Assembly: GCF_007096385.1 (NCBI RefSeq)
Contig: NZ_VJWL01000001.1
Span: forward strand, 919,477-953,191
Direction of reading: 5' to 3'
DNA: 33,715 bases
DNA from: Aliidiomarina halalkaliphila
Lineage (GTDB): Bacteria; Pseudomonadota; Gammaproteobacteria; Enterobacterales; Alteromonadaceae
Below, in pieces: positions 9,531 through 18,778 of this stretch. Every line of letters begins with the position of its first letter. The first letter of the stretch is position 1. Position numbers and translations under genes: made by a program. A model generated the notes under the pieces. That model saw only the letters and a list, made by a program, of their open reading frames with translations, did not search any database and had not been told where the DNA came from.

Positions 9531-9560
9531 TTGACACAAAACCCGCTCTCCGTTTACCTT
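9531..9560 (+). promoter_or_regulatory. candidate trp operon promoter
   Basis: A perfect -35 TTGACA (9531–9536) with an 18-base spacer leads to TACCTT (9555–9560), matching T1, A2 and T6 of the -10 consensus. The transcript would begin near 9567 and give a leader of about 230 nt up to the attenuator. An imperfect dyad TACAA-N11-TTGTA follows near 9581–9601, but I do not see the CTAG-centred TrpR operator of enteric bacteria. Confidence 0.45.
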
Positions 9561-9608
9561 TGCGTCATTGCTTTATTTCGTACAAGACAATCAAAGTTGT
9601 ATAAACAA

Positions 9609-9698
9609 ATGAATACATTCTTCTCACACATTTCATCGTTGCTGATCACGCCTGTAGTGCGTGCGCATGCTTGGTGGTGGCACTTCCCTCGCGGGTAG
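9609..9698 (+). CDS. trpL: trp operon leader peptide TrpL
   Basis: 29-codon leader, MNTFFSHISSLL…AHAWWWHFPRG, with three consecutive TGG codons (9672–9680, residues 22–24) shortly before the stop. In transcription attenuation the ribosome stalls at these codons when charged tRNA-Trp is scarce. The stop codon lies inside candidate segment 2 (9691–9703), so a ribosome that reaches it masks that segment. The peptide is longer than E. coli TrpL (14 aa) but positioned as expected, 118 bases before trpE. No strong Shine–Dalgarno sequence precedes the ATG. Confidence 0.9.
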   Translation: MNTFFSHISSLLITPVVRAHAWWWHFPRG

Positions 9699-9772
9699 TG
9701 TTGTGTGGCAGCATGTGCCAACGATAAGCAAAAGATTCGCTCTCGTTGACCAAGAATTCACAACAAGCCCGC
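9672..9772 (+). promoter_or_regulatory. trp attenuator: Trp codons and antiterminator pairing
   Basis: Segment 2 (GCGGG at 9691–9695 and GTTG at 9700–9703) is complementary to segment 3 (CAAC at 9761–9764 and CCCGC at 9768–9772), forming the antiterminator. Segment 3 is also the 5' arm of the terminator at 9762–9790, so the two structures are mutually exclusive. An upstream pairing TGGCAC (about 9678–9683) with GTGCCA (9715–9720) could form the protective 1:2 hairpin. Confidence 0.8.
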
Positions 9773-9797
9773 TCATTGAGCGGGCTTGTTTCGTTTT
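9762..9797 (+). terminator. trp attenuator terminator hairpin
   Basis: Perfect 12-bp stem AACAAGCCCGCT / AGCGGGCTTGTT (9762–9773 and 9779–9790) with the 5-base loop CATTG. It is followed by TCGTTTT. This is the 3:4 terminator of the attenuation mechanism, ending 19 bases before the trpE start codon. Confidence 0.92.
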
Positions 9798-9816
9798 AAG
9801 GAAAGGAAAATTGAGT

Positions 9817-11439
9817 ATGCAACCAGCGGACGATGGCAATTATTCAGTCGCTACCATACGATTAGGGTTGGATTATCAGGCCGACCCGGTACAAATGTTT
9901 CGGCGCCTCAACGGGGGCACTACGACACCTCGCGGGCGTGTATTGCTTGAGTCCGCGGAGATCAATTCGCGCCAGAACCTCAAGAGTCTGATGATGGTCG
10001 ATCCAGCCCTTGAACTTCGCTGCGAAGGTCAGCAGGTATCGGTTCAAGCATTAAGCGAAAGCGGCGCTGTACTATTACCTTGGTTAACGGAGCAATTATC
10101 CGAACATGGGCAAACTCAGTTCGATCCGGCGCAGGGCCGACTCACTGTGGAATACGCTCCAGCGCCCGATAATCTTTCAGAAGCAGAGCGGTTAGCCTAC
10201 CCTAGCAATGTCGAGCCGCTGCGAGTATTGCAGCAAAAACTCCAGGCCTCGCACACACATCCGCTCGCGGTATTTCTCACTGGGGTGTTTGCCTACGATT
10301 TGTTAGCCACGTTTGAACAGCTTCCAGAAGTACCTACCGGTGCCAATACCTGTCCCGATTATGTATTTTATTTAGCTGAAACATTAGTGGTCGTTGATCA
10401 CGAGCGTGAGCACACCGAATTGCTCGGGTTATTGCCTGCTGGACCTGATCACGACGCGCGCGAACAGCAGTTATGTCAGCGTATGGGTGAATTAATGGCG
10501 CGCTTGCAGTCACCGCAGACGGCTGATTCTTCCCCCAGAGCCAGTCTTGCCCAAGCCGATTATAACAACGTATCCGCATCTCCTTCACGTGAGCAATATG
10601 CCGCCCATGTGGAGTCGTTGAAAACGCACATTCAGGCCGGTGATATCTTTCAGGTCGTGCCCGCACGTAGTTTTACCCTACCGTGTCGTGATGCCTTAGG
10701 AAGCTACGAGCAACTGAAAGTGAGCAATCCAAGCCCGTACATGTTCTATATGCAAACTCCTGAATTCGAGCTGTTTGGCGCTTCCCCAGAATCAGCCCTC
10801 AAGTTCACCGCCGAGAGCAGACAAGTGGAGCTATACCCCATTGCAGGTACGCGGTCACGGGCACGGGATAGTAAGGGGGCCATTTTACTCGATCAAGACA
10901 GTCGCATTGAGCTTGCCTTGCGTCAGGACCAAAAAGAACTGGCGGAGCACATGATGTTGGTCGATCTGGCCCGCAACGACCTCGCTCGTATTGCCAAGAC
11001 CGGCAGCCGTTATGTGGCCGATTTGCTGAAAGTGGATCGTTACTCTCATGTGATGCACTTGGTTTCCCGTGTTGTCGCCACCTTAGATCAGAAATACGAT
11101 GCCCTCGATGCCTATCGCGCCTGTATGAATATGGGAACCCTCGTGGGCGCTCCCAAAATCAGTGCCGCACGCCTTATTCGCGACGTAGAGCAACAACGCC
11201 GTGGCAGTTATGGCGGTGCCGTGGGCTACCTCAATGGGCAGGGCGATATGGATACCTGTATCGTGATTCGTTCAGCGTTTGTGCAACATGGTATAGCGAC
11301 GGTACAGGCGGGTGCAGGCGTCGTGTTTGACTCTAACCCCGACGCCGAAGTGCGAGAAACCGAACAGAAGGCCAATGCAGTGATTCAGGCAATTCAGCGC
11401 CAAGAGGCCTACTTAAGTAGCCCAGAGGTGGCGGTATGA
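9817..11439 (+). CDS. trpE: anthranilate synthase component I TrpE
   Basis: 540 aa. Converts chorismate and glutamine-derived ammonia to anthranilate. The tryptophan feedback site LLES lies at residues 43–46. Chorismate-binding motifs include GDIFQVVPARS, PSPYMFYMQ, FGASPESALKF, PIAGTRSRARD, GTLVGAPKI, GSYGGAVGY and QAGAGVVFDS. The reading frame is open back to a GTG at 9661 inside the leader, but the ATG at 9817 has AAGGAAAGGA upstream, gives the normal family length and avoids overlap with trpL. The stop overlaps the trpG start by 4 bp. First structural gene of the operon, controlled by the upstream attenuator. Confidence 0.98.
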   Translation: MQPADDGNYSVATIRLGLDYQADPVQMFRRLNGGTTTPRGRVLLESAEINSRQNLKSLMMVDPALELRCEGQQVSVQALSESGAVLLPWLTEQLSEHGQTQFDPAQGRLTVEYAPAPDNLSEAERLAYPSNVEPLRVLQQKLQASHTHPLAVFLTGVFAYDLLATFEQLPEVPTGANTCPDYVFYLAETLVVVDHEREHTELLGLLPAGPDHDAREQQLCQRMGELMARLQSPQTADSSPRASLAQADYNNVSASPSREQYAAHVESLKTHIQAGDIFQVVPARSFTLPCRDALGSYEQLKVSNPSPYMFYMQTPEFELFGASPESALKFTAESRQVELYPIAGTRSRARDSKGAILLDQDSRIELALRQDQKELAEHMMLVDLARNDLARIAKTGSRYVADLLKVDRYSHVMHLVSRVVATLDQKYDALDAYRACMNMGTLVGAPKISAARLIRDVEQQRRGSYGGAVGYLNGQGDMDTCIVIRSAFVQHGIATVQAGAGVVFDSNPDAEVRETEQKANAVIQAIQRQEAYLSSPEVAV

Positions 11440-12086
11440 GCAAAGGACACATTATTTTTATCGACAACGTCGATAGCTTTACTTACAACCTGGTCGATGA
11501 GCTTGCTCAGCTCGGTTATAGCTTATCAGTCTACCGCAACACAGTAACAACAGATTTTATTGCAGCGCAACTTGCCGCCGCTGCTGAAAAAGGCCCCGTG
11601 ATTCTGTGTCTGTCGCCCGGCCCTGGTCATCCTCGTGATGCAGGAAACCTCATGGAGGTTATCGCCCACGCCGCTGGTCGTTATCCCATACTCGGTATTT
11701 GTTTAGGCTTTCAAGCACTGATCGAATTCTGTGGTGGCAACGTTGATCGTTGTCATGAAACCGTGCATGGCAAAACCAGCTATATTGAATGCAACGCACA
11801 TCCGATGTTCGATGGTTTGAGTCAGCCACTCCCTGTCGCGCGTTACCATTCGTTGCAAGCAGTGAGTGTGCCATCATCGGTTACCGTAGTGGCCTCGGTC
11901 AATTCGATTCCTATGGCTTTTGAAGCGCCTGAGCTCTGTGCAATTGGCTTCCAGTTTCATCCGGAATCTATTATGACCAGTGAAGGCAGTTTGCTGCTCA
12001 AACAAACCATTGATTACTTATCTCAGTGCGCACAACACATGCCACCTGCCCAACCGTCGACTAAGGAGTCTGTATGCGGGAGTTAA
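11436..12086 (+). CDS. trpG: anthranilate synthase component II TrpG (glutamine amidotransferase)
   Basis: 216 aa class I glutamine amidotransferase that supplies ammonia to TrpE. The catalytic triad is visible: Cys89 in GICLGFQ, and His175 and Glu177 in FHPES. FIDNVDSFTYNLV at the N-terminus and PGPGHP at 61–66 are family marks. It is separate from trpD, unlike the TrpGD fusion of E. coli. The ATG overlaps the trpE stop by 4 bp, and trpD begins inside its last 13 bases, so the three are translationally coupled. A pabA role is possible for close relatives, but the operon position supports trpG. Confidence 0.97.
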   Translation: MSKGHIIFIDNVDSFTYNLVDELAQLGYSLSVYRNTVTTDFIAAQLAAAAEKGPVILCLSPGPGHPRDAGNLMEVIAHAAGRYPILGICLGFQALIEFCGGNVDRCHETVHGKTSYIECNAHPMFDGLSQPLPVARYHSLQAVSVPSSVTVVASVNSIPMAFEAPELCAIGFQFHPESIMTSEGSLLLKQTIDYLSQCAQHMPPAQPSTKESVCGS

Positions 12087-13081
12087 CGCAATTACTGAAT
12101 GGAGAAATCCTCACCCTTGAAGATACGGAAAAGCTGTTTAAGTACTTGCTTGCGGATCAACTCACGCAAAACCAAATTGCTGCCATGTTGGTGGCGATGA
12201 AGGTACGGGGCGAAACACCTGCCGAAATCGCTGGTGCAGCCAAAGCCCTATTAACAGGGTGTAAACAGTTTCCTGCACTCGATTTTCCAGTCGCAGATAC
12301 CTGCGGTACCGGTGGCGATGGCAGCAACACCATTAATATTTCGACCGCAGCTGCATTGGTATCTGCCAGTATGGGTATTGCCGTTGCTAAACACGGCAAT
12401 CGCAGTGTGTCATCGCGCTCGGGCTCGGCGGATGTGTTGGAGTCATTGGGCGTTCCTTTAGATTTATCACCGGATGAAAATCATCAACTGCTAAAAGAGC
12501 ACAAATTCTGTTTTCTATTCGCCCCCCATTATCATCCAGGCGTTCGCTACGCGATGCCTGTACGACAAGAGCTGAAAACCCGCACTATCTTTAATTTGCT
12601 TGGCCCATTGATCAATCCAGCCCGTCCAAAAGCTCAACTTTTGGGCGTATATACGCCCGATTTATGCCTGCCTTTAGCGCAAACTTTGCAGTTGTTGGGG
12701 TGTCCTCGGGCCATGGTGGTCCACGGCAGTGGTCTGGATGAAGTCGCTTTGCACGGTCCGACCAAAGTGGCTGAAGTAAACGGTGATAGCATTATCGAAT
12801 ACGAACTGAGCGCCGCAGATTTTGGCGTGCCCGAAGCGGGATTAAGTACCTTACGAGGCGGTGATGCAGATCAGAACGCACGCATGCTCAAAGAGGTATT
12901 CGCAGGTCACGGCAGCCCCGAGCATCGCCATGCCATCGCCATGAATGCGGCCTGCTTGCGTTATTTGCTCGGAAATTGTGAATCTCTTGCGGAGGGAACC
13001 GAAGCGGTGTTAAGCCATTTAAGTGATGGCGGCGCCCTCACCCACCTCCAAAAAATGCAGGAGGCATTCAAACATGACTGA
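12074..13081 (+). CDS. trpD: anthranilate phosphoribosyltransferase TrpD
   Basis: 335 aa. Transfers phosphoribose from PRPP to anthranilate. The PRPP-binding loop GTGGDG is at 78–83, KHGNR at 107–111 and SVSSRSGSADVLE follows. The ATG has AAGGAG seven bases upstream, within the end of trpG. The 3' end overlaps trpCF by 8 bp. Length and motifs are those of a stand-alone TrpD. Confidence 0.98.
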   Translation: MRELTQLLNGEILTLEDTEKLFKYLLADQLTQNQIAAMLVAMKVRGETPAEIAGAAKALLTGCKQFPALDFPVADTCGTGGDGSNTINISTAAALVSASMGIAVAKHGNRSVSSRSGSADVLESLGVPLDLSPDENHQLLKEHKFCFLFAPHYHPGVRYAMPVRQELKTRTIFNLLGPLINPARPKAQLLGVYTPDLCLPLAQTLQLLGCPRAMVVHGSGLDEVALHGPTKVAEVNGDSIIEYELSAADFGVPEAGLSTLRGGDADQNARMLKEVFAGHGSPEHRHAIAMNAACLRYLLGNCESLAEGTEAVLSHLSDGGALTHLQKMQEAFKHD

Positions 13082-14585
13082 GGCATCTCGTAAGTCGGTC
13101 ACCCCTACTGCTAAAGACTCTCTGGCGGCCTCGCTTAGCCAAGCGCCATCAGTATTGCGCAGTATTTGTGAGCATCGCCAAGTAAGTTTAGAGCGTTTCA
13201 AAAAGGATTATCCTGAGCAGGTGGTGATGGAAGCGGCGGCAGCTTCTACGCGCCCTATTCGAGATTTCACTGGTGCCTTGCGCAAAGGCCCTGCTCAATT
13301 TATTTTCGAGTGCAAAAAAGCATCCCCGTCAAAAGGACTCATTCGTGCCAGCTTTGACCCTGTCGCGATCGCTCGCATCTATGCAAGTTACGGTGCGGCA
13401 ATATCCGTCCTTACCGAGCCGGATTATTTTCAAGGGGACTTTAGTTATCTGCAAGCCGTAAGCGAGCACGTGTCTGTACCCGTGTTGTGCAAAGATTTTA
13501 TTTTTAGTCGTTACCAAGTCGCCTTGGCCCGCTATTTTGGAGCCGATGCCATTTTACTGATGCTGTCGGTACTTGATGATGCTAGTTACCAAGATCTTGC
13601 CGACTACGCCCATGAGCTGGGCCTGCATATCCTTACCGAAGTAAGCTGCCCAGATGAAATGAAACGCGCGGGTCAATTACAGGCGCAAGTTATCGGTATT
13701 AATCATCGCAATTTGCGGGATCTTTCGGTGGATATTCACCGTAGTAAACAATTAGCGCCATTGGCTCCAAATGGCGCAGTACTGATCGCAGAATCCGGTA
13801 TTCATCACCATCGCGATATTCAACAAATCGCACCCCATGTTGATGGATTCTTGGTGGGAAGCTCGTTGACCTCTCAAGAGGATATCGATTATGCCTGTCG
13901 CGCATTGGTGTTCGGGAAGCACAAAGTTTGTGGCATCACGTCGCAATCGCAAGCTTTGCAAGTACGTGCCGCTGGAGCTGTGTACGCCGGACTAATTTTT
14001 GCGCAACGCTCACCGCGTAAAGTAACCATCGATCAAGCGCGCTTTATTCGTCAGGTAAAGGGTTTAGCCTATGTGGGTGTAATCGCTCTTGAAGATTATG
14101 CAGAAAAAACACCTACGGAAGTCGCTGGTGTCATCTTGGCATTGGTACAACGCGCAGAATTAAATGCAGTGCAAATTCACGATTTAGACCGTATTGAAGC
14201 GCAATCGCCAGAAGCCGCCGCGTTATTTGTGCAGGCACTCGGTCGGGCCCTGCCCCATCAGTGCGAACTATGGATCGCTTCATCGGTAGAGAACTTAGAG
14301 CAACGCCGCAACACCTACCCTGACGTTCACCGTTGGCTTGTAGATAGCGGTCCCGGCGGTACTGGGGAGGTCGCGGACTGGCAACAGCTCCCCGAGAGCA
14401 ACCGCGAACAGCTCATTCTTGCTGGTGGCTTGAATGCAAATAATGCCCGAGCGGCAATGGCAACCGGTGTCGGTGGGTTAGATTTTAATTCGGGTCTCGA
14501 ATTGCGACCGGGCCACAAGTGCCCGATCAAAACCCAGGCCATATTCCGGTCTATTCGAGATTATGGGCGCGAAAAACACAACTAG
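13074..14585 (+). CDS. trpCF: bifunctional indole-3-glycerol phosphate synthase / phosphoribosylanthranilate isomerase TrpCF
   Basis: 503 aa fusion of two TIM barrels catalysing consecutive steps. The N-terminal TrpC domain has ECKKASPSKG (79–88), VLCKDFIFSRYQV, ADAILLMLSVLDD, GINHRNL and ESGIHH. The TrpF domain begins near KVCGIT with Cys286 and ends DFNSGLELRPGHK. The start chosen is the ATG at 13074, with GGAGG nine bases upstream; an in-frame upstream ATG at 13023 lies deep in trpD. The TrpC–TrpF fusion is typical of enteric, Vibrio and Alteromonadales trp operons. Confidence 0.97.
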   Translation: MTEASRKSVTPTAKDSLAASLSQAPSVLRSICEHRQVSLERFKKDYPEQVVMEAAAASTRPIRDFTGALRKGPAQFIFECKKASPSKGLIRASFDPVAIARIYASYGAAISVLTEPDYFQGDFSYLQAVSEHVSVPVLCKDFIFSRYQVALARYFGADAILLMLSVLDDASYQDLADYAHELGLHILTEVSCPDEMKRAGQLQAQVIGINHRNLRDLSVDIHRSKQLAPLAPNGAVLIAESGIHHHRDIQQIAPHVDGFLVGSSLTSQEDIDYACRALVFGKHKVCGITSQSQALQVRAAGAVYAGLIFAQRSPRKVTIDQARFIRQVKGLAYVGVIALEDYAEKTPTEVAGVILALVQRAELNAVQIHDLDRIEAQSPEAAALFVQALGRALPHQCELWIASSVENLEQRRNTYPDVHRWLVDSGPGGTGEVADWQQLPESNREQLILAGGLNANNARAAMATGVGGLDFNSGLELRPGHKCPIKTQAIFRSIRDYGREKHN

Positions 14586-14659
14586 TGTGAAGCGCCCCAT
14601 TCACTATTGATGTACCGGCTCACGTGACGCACTGTTGAGCCACAAAAGAGGCAGTAATC
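14586..14659 (+). other. trpCF–trpB intercistronic spacer with a 6-bp hairpin
   Basis: This 74-bp gap is the only non-overlapping junction within the trp structural genes. It contains GGCTCA (14617–14622) and TGAGCC (14636–14641) separated by 13 bases, with the palindrome TCACGTGA (14620–14627) inside. There is no T-run, so it is not a terminator. It may stabilise an mRNA end or separate trpBA translation from trpCF; function unknown. Confidence 0.5.
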
Positions 14660-15877
14660 ATGACGCAATCTAGCCAAACCACGACCAGCGAACGACTGGA
14701 CCCTTACTTTGGTGATTTCGGCGGCCAATTCGTCCCTGAAATTTTGCTCCCCGCGCTTGATCAACTCGAGCAAGCCTTTATCGATGCGCAAAATGATCCG
14801 GCCTTTCAGCAGGAGTTTCAGCATCTGTTAACCACCTATTTGGGTCGCCCAACGCCGTTGTCGTTGTGCCAGAACCTCACCAAAGGCTCGCCGGTTAAGA
14901 TTTACATGAAGCGAGAAGATCTGCTTCATGGCGGGGCACACAAAACCAACCAAGTGCTCGGCCAAGCCTTGTTGGCAAAACGTATGGGCAAAACCCGAAT
15001 TATTGCGGAAACCGGCGCGGGTCAGCACGGTACCGCCACAGCCCTTGCCTGTGCTCTACTTGGTCTTGAATGTATTATTTATATGGGCCGCAAAGATGCG
15101 GAACGCCAACAACCCAATGTATTTCGCATGGAGCTCATGGGGGCCAAAGTGGTACCCGTTGACGCGGGTAGCGGCACCTTAAAAGATGCCGTGAACGAAG
15201 CCATGCGTGATTGGACCGCTAGCTATCCTACTACGCATTATTTGTTAGGCACCGCAGCAGGCCCACACCCGTTTCCTACCATAGTGCGTGAATTTCACCG
15301 CATGATAGGTGCCGAAGCAAAGGCTCAGATTCTCGAAGCGGAAGGTCGCTTACCGGATGAGGTGATTGCTTGTGTAGGCGGTGGCTCTAATGCCATCGGC
15401 ATGTTTGCTGAGTTTATTGACGAGCCAGGGGTACGTCTTACCGGCGTCGAACCTGCCGGTAAAGGGGTAGCCACAGGCGAGCACGGTGCCACCTTAAGCG
15501 CTGGCAAACCCGGGGTTTTACACGGCTGTCGTTCATTCTTGATGCAAGACGCTGACGGTCAGGTTGAAGAATCCTACTCTGTGTCTGCGGGGCTTGATTA
15601 TCCCGGCGTTGGCCCGCAGCACGCGTACCTTCATGCAATTGGCCGCGCCCAATATACCAGCGTCACCGACGAAGAAGCCTTAGAAGCTTTTCAATTAATC
15701 TCGAGCCATGAAGGTATTATTCCCGCATTGGAGTCAGCCCATGCCATGGCCTATGCCATCCGTCGGGCAAAGGAATCAAACAAGCCAGAAATCCTTGTGG
15801 TGAATTTATCCGGCCGCGGTGATAAGGATATCGACCATGTGCGACGCATTCTAGCGCAACGAGGAGAGCAGTCATGA
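14660..15877 (+). CDS. trpB: tryptophan synthase beta chain TrpB
   Basis: 405 aa PLP enzyme condensing indole with serine. PLP lysine Lys95 lies in GGAHKTNQ, the active-site glutamate region is AETGAGQHG, and GGGSNA binds the PLP phosphate. [14 protein letters not shown] near the N-terminus is diagnostic of the TrpB1 type. AGAGGC precedes the ATG. The stop overlaps trpA by 4 bp (ATGA), fitting a stoichiometric alpha2-beta2 complex. Confidence 0.99.
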   Translation: MTQSSQTTTSERLDPYFGDFGGQFVPEILLPALDQLEQAFIDAQNDPAFQQEFQHLLTTYLGRPTPLSLCQNLTKGSPVKIYMKREDLLHGGAHKTNQVLGQALLAKRMGKTRIIAETGAGQHGTATALACALLGLECIIYMGRKDAERQQPNVFRMELMGAKVVPVDAGSGTLKDAVNEAMRDWTASYPTTHYLLGTAAGPHPFPTIVREFHRMIGAEAKAQILEAEGRLPDEVIACVGGGSNAIGMFAEFIDEPGVRLTGVEPAGKGVATGEHGATLSAGKPGVLHGCRSFLMQDADGQVEESYSVSAGLDYPGVGPQHAYLHAIGRAQYTSVTDEEALEAFQLISSHEGIIPALESAHAMAYAIRRAKESNKPEILVVNLSGRGDKDIDHVRRILAQRGEQS

Positions 15878-16686
15878 GCCAACGCTATTCACAGATGTTT
15901 TCCTCGTTAAAGGCGCGCCAAGAAGGCGCTTTTGTTCCCTTTGTTACCATCGGCGATCCGGACTTAGCGACTAGCGAACGTATTATCCGTACATTAATTG
16001 ACGCAGGCGCTGATGCATTAGAATTGGGCTTACCCTTTTCCGATCCCGTTGCCGACGGCCCCGTGATTCAAGCGGCGAATATCCGCGCATTGCGACACCA
16101 CATCACCACGCAACAGTGCTTTGATTTACTTGCTCGCATTCGCGCCGATTATCCAGAGATCCCCATAGGCCTTCTGGTCTACTGTAACTTGGTAGTTGCA
16201 AACGGCACATCTGCGTTTTACCAACGCGCGGCCCAAGCGGGTGTGGATTCAGTACTGATTGCCGATGTGCCGCTGCGAGAAGGTGTTCGTTTTATCCCGG
16301 AAGCGCAAGCCCAGGGAATCGCACCCATCTTTATTGCACCACCAGATGCCAGCGAAGCGACCCTAAAGGGCGTTGCGCAAGCCAGTGAGGGGTATATCTA
16401 TTTGTTGAGTCGGTCTGGTGTTACCGGCGCCAATGATGATGTGAATGCCCCTGCGGCGGAACTGATTAAAACACTCAACAACGCGGGCGGAGCACCTGCC
16501 CTTCTAGGCTTTGGTATCGCGCGACCTGAGCATGTTCAGGCCGCCATCGCCGCCGGCGCTGGCGGTGCCATTAGCGGCTCGGCAGTGGTAAGAATTATCG
16601 CAGAGCATGAGCACAAGCCAGAGGCGATGCTTACTGCTCTGGCTGAATTTGTACGCACCATGAAAGCAGCAACGCAGGCAAAGTAA
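15874..16686 (+). CDS. trpA: tryptophan synthase alpha chain TrpA
   Basis: 270 aa TIM barrel that cleaves indole-3-glycerol phosphate to indole and glyceraldehyde-3-phosphate. Catalytic Glu50 lies in [10 protein letters not shown] and Asp61 in [26 protein letters not shown] and [10 protein letters not shown] are the other family motifs. It is the last gene of the operon. Its stop is three bases from the stop of the convergent tqsA, and I see no intrinsic terminator in that gap. Confidence 0.98.
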   Translation: MSQRYSQMFSSLKARQEGAFVPFVTIGDPDLATSERIIRTLIDAGADALELGLPFSDPVADGPVIQAANIRALRHHITTQQCFDLLARIRADYPEIPIGLLVYCNLVVANGTSAFYQRAAQAGVDSVLIADVPLREGVRFIPEAQAQGIAPIFIAPPDASEATLKGVAQASEGYIYLLSRSGVTGANDDVNAPAAELIKTLNNAGGAPALLGFGIARPEHVQAAIAAGAGGAISGSAVVRIIAEHEHKPEAMLTALAEFVRTMKAATQAK

Positions 16687-16689
16687 TAT

Positions 16690-17793
16690 CTACGGTGTTT
16701 CTTTCGCCACCGGTTCATCGGCGCTCACATCCAGCGCCGATGGGTCGTCTTCAAGGCGGCTGATCTCGTCGCCACTGAGTAGTATCGCAAGCCAGCGCGT
16801 GCCCGGACTCTCCTCAAACCCAATCTTCACCATCATGGTAAGGGGCACGGAAAGCAACATGCCCACGGGACCCAACAACCACCCCCAGAATAGCAACGAC
16901 AAGAACACCACCAAGGTAGATAAGCCTAAACCACGTCCCATTACGCGCGGCTCGATCACATTTCCCATCACCACATTGATGGCGATATACATCAGCGCTA
17001 CGGCACCTGCCATCCATGGGGAGAACTGAATCAGGGCCATAATCACGGCGGGAAACGCGGCAATAATGGAGCCAATATTGGGGATATAGTTGAACAGGAA
17101 GGCAACGACAGCCCACAGAATATAATGATCAACGCCAAACAACCACAAGCCGAAGCCCACTAAGAAACCCGTGATTAAACTAATCATGGTTTTTAACGCA
17201 AGATACTTATTAATCGAGAGCAACATTGCACTCATGCGCTGGAGGTGTTTTTCCGGCTGCGGAAAGGCGAGACCAATTTTTCGGGGCATTAAGGCCGCTT
17301 CGCCAAGCATAAAAGCGACAATCAATAAAATAAGTACGGTATTCGTGAGCATACTGCCCAAACTGGCCAATATATTGACGGCCATCGACATCAAGCGCGA
17401 AGGGTCTAAATGCTGCTCAAGCAAGGAGCTATCCAAATGAATATTAAATATGGCCGCTAAGTTCGTAAGTTCAGTAAACTGAGCCGAGAGTTTTTGCCGA
17501 TACTCTGGGAGCTTAGCGGTAAACTCGTTGGCAGATTGCACAATCAGTCCGGCCAAACCAAAGCCCGCGACTAATACCACAATGAGTATGGCGGCGATGG
17601 CTACGTATGGGGGGAACCCTTTGTATTGGAACCAATGAATCACTGGTTGAAAAATAATTGAAATAAACAACGCTAATAAAAACGGGACCACAATCACGCT
17701 AGCCGCTTTTACGCCCGCCAAAATGATCACAATGGCTGCGGCCACCAATATAATTTTACTTACTGGGGATAGAATTGTGGGTTGGTCCGTCAT
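16690..17793 (-). CDS. tqsA: AI-2E family transporter, TqsA-like
   Basis: 367-aa inner-membrane protein with about 7–8 predicted membrane segments. The first is at about 10–30 and a pair at about 35–80; a soluble region spans about 90–150; the remaining segments cluster to about residue 330. The motifs LNYIPNIGS-type (FNYIPNIGSIIAA), GNVIEPRVMGRGLGLSTLVVFLSL and GWLLGPVGMLLSVPLTMMVKI match E. coli TqsA closely. TqsA exports autoinducer-2; other AI-2E members are ion antiporters, so substrate is uncertain. The start ATG has GGAG eight bases upstream. The hydrophilic acidic C-terminal tail is longer than in E. coli. Convergent with trpA, divergent from yfcH. Confidence 0.85.
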   Translation of the reverse strand: MTDQPTILSPVSKIILVAAAIVIILAGVKAASVIVVPFLLALFISIIFQPVIHWFQYKGFPPYVAIAAILIVVLVAGFGLAGLIVQSANEFTAKLPEYRQKLSAQFTELTNLAAIFNIHLDSSLLEQHLDPSRLMSMAVNILASLGSMLTNTVLILLIVAFMLGEAALMPRKIGLAFPQPEKHLQRMSAMLLSINKYLALKTMISLITGFLVGFGLWLFGVDHYILWAVVAFLFNYIPNIGSIIAAFPAVIMALIQFSPWMAGAVALMYIAINVVMGNVIEPRVMGRGLGLSTLVVFLSLLFWGWLLGPVGMLLSVPLTMMVKIGFEESPGTRWLAILLSGDEISRLEDDPSALDVSADEPVAKETP

Positions 17794-17884
17794 GGCCAGT
17801 TCTCCGTATGCAAGATTCGATGCTAAGCTTAAAACGATACGCCAATGTAAGTGGGCTCACAAGCATCTTACGGAAGGGAGTGTT

Positions 17885-18778
17885 ATGAATATTCTAATCA
17901 CAGGCGGTTCAGGTCTGGTTGGATCTGCATTTATTCAGCGTTACGGCGACGAATACAGCATCACGGTGCTATCGCGCCACCCAGAGCGTGCCCGCAAGAA
18001 GCTGGGCCCGACCGTAACGGTCATCGCAAGTTTAGGCGAGCTTGAAAATCTCAATCATTTTGATGCGGTGATTAATCTGGCAGGTGAACCTATTGCCGAC
18101 AAACGCTGGACCGCTGCACAACGAGAACGGATTGAAAAGAGTCGCTGGCATATTACCGACGCACTGGTTGGATTATTTGAGGCCTCAGAATCGCCCCCGC
18201 ATACCTTCATTTCGGGCTCCGCTATCGGCTACTACGGGCGTCAAGGGGAGACCCCGGTGACGGAAACGAATAACACCCCCAATGATGAATTTAGTCATCG
18301 TTTGTGTAAATACTGGGAAGATATTGCGCTGCGGGCCGAAAGCGATAACACGCGTGTGTGTTTACTGCGCACCGGCATCGTGCTCGCGCGGCAAGGTGGC
18401 GCCTTGAAAAAAATGCTCCCTCCGTTTCGCTTTGGTCTTGGCGGGCCGATGGGTAGCGGTAAGCAAATGATGTCGTGGATTCATATCAACGATATGACTG
18501 CTGCAATCCAGTTTTTATTGCAACAACGAGACTGTCATGGTCCGTATAACCTCACAGCACCAAATCCAGTAAGTAACGCAACATTCAGTAAAACTCTGGG
18601 AAAGGTGCTACATCGCCCGACTTTCTTTAAAGTCCCTGCCTTTGTATTACGTCTCGGTTTCGGTGAAATGTCGGACTTACTGCTGACAGGCCAAGCCGTC
18701 ATTCCGGAGCGTCTGCAACAAGCAGGCTTCACCTTCGAATTCGAGGACCTACACCCCGCTCTCGAGGCCTGCACGTAG
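17885..18778 (+). CDS. yfcH: TIGR01777-family NAD(P)-binding epimerase, YfcH-like
   Basis: 297 aa, the same length as E. coli YfcH. An extended-SDR Rossmann fold begins MNILITGGSGLVGSAF (GxxGxxG). NLAGEPIADKRWTAAQRERI, SGSAIGYYGRQGE, GGALKKMLPPFRFGLGGPMGSG and WIHINDM are diagnostic of the family. Its substrate is not established. The frame is open 54 codons further upstream, into tqsA, but the ATG at 17885 has GGGAG five bases upstream and starts directly at the Rossmann strand. The stop codon is the first base pairs of a 9-bp hairpin belonging to the repeat region that follows. Confidence 0.92.
   Translation: MNILITGGSGLVGSAFIQRYGDEYSITVLSRHPERARKKLGPTVTVIASLGELENLNHFDAVINLAGEPIADKRWTAAQRERIEKSRWHITDALVGLFEASESPPHTFISGSAIGYYGRQGETPVTETNNTPNDEFSHRLCKYWEDIALRAESDNTRVCLLRTGIVLARQGGALKKMLPPFRFGLGGPMGSGKQMMSWIHINDMTAAIQFLLQQRDCHGPYNLTAPNPVSNATFSKTLGKVLHRPTFFKVPAFVLRLGFGEMSDLLLTGQAVIPERLQQAGFTFEFEDLHPALEACT

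Noticed and set aside
9577-9605. TrpR operator at the TACAA-N11-TTGTA dyad
   Set aside because: It lacks the CTAG core and spacing of known TrpR operators; kept only as a remark.
9600-9605. TATAAA as the trp -10
   Set aside because: Transcription would start inside the leader peptide start codon, leaving the leader untranslated.
9661-9816. An in-frame GTG extension of trpE starting inside the leader region
   Set aside because: It would overlap trpL and the attenuator hairpin, and the extra 52 residues match nothing in TrpE; the ATG at 9817 has a ribosome site.
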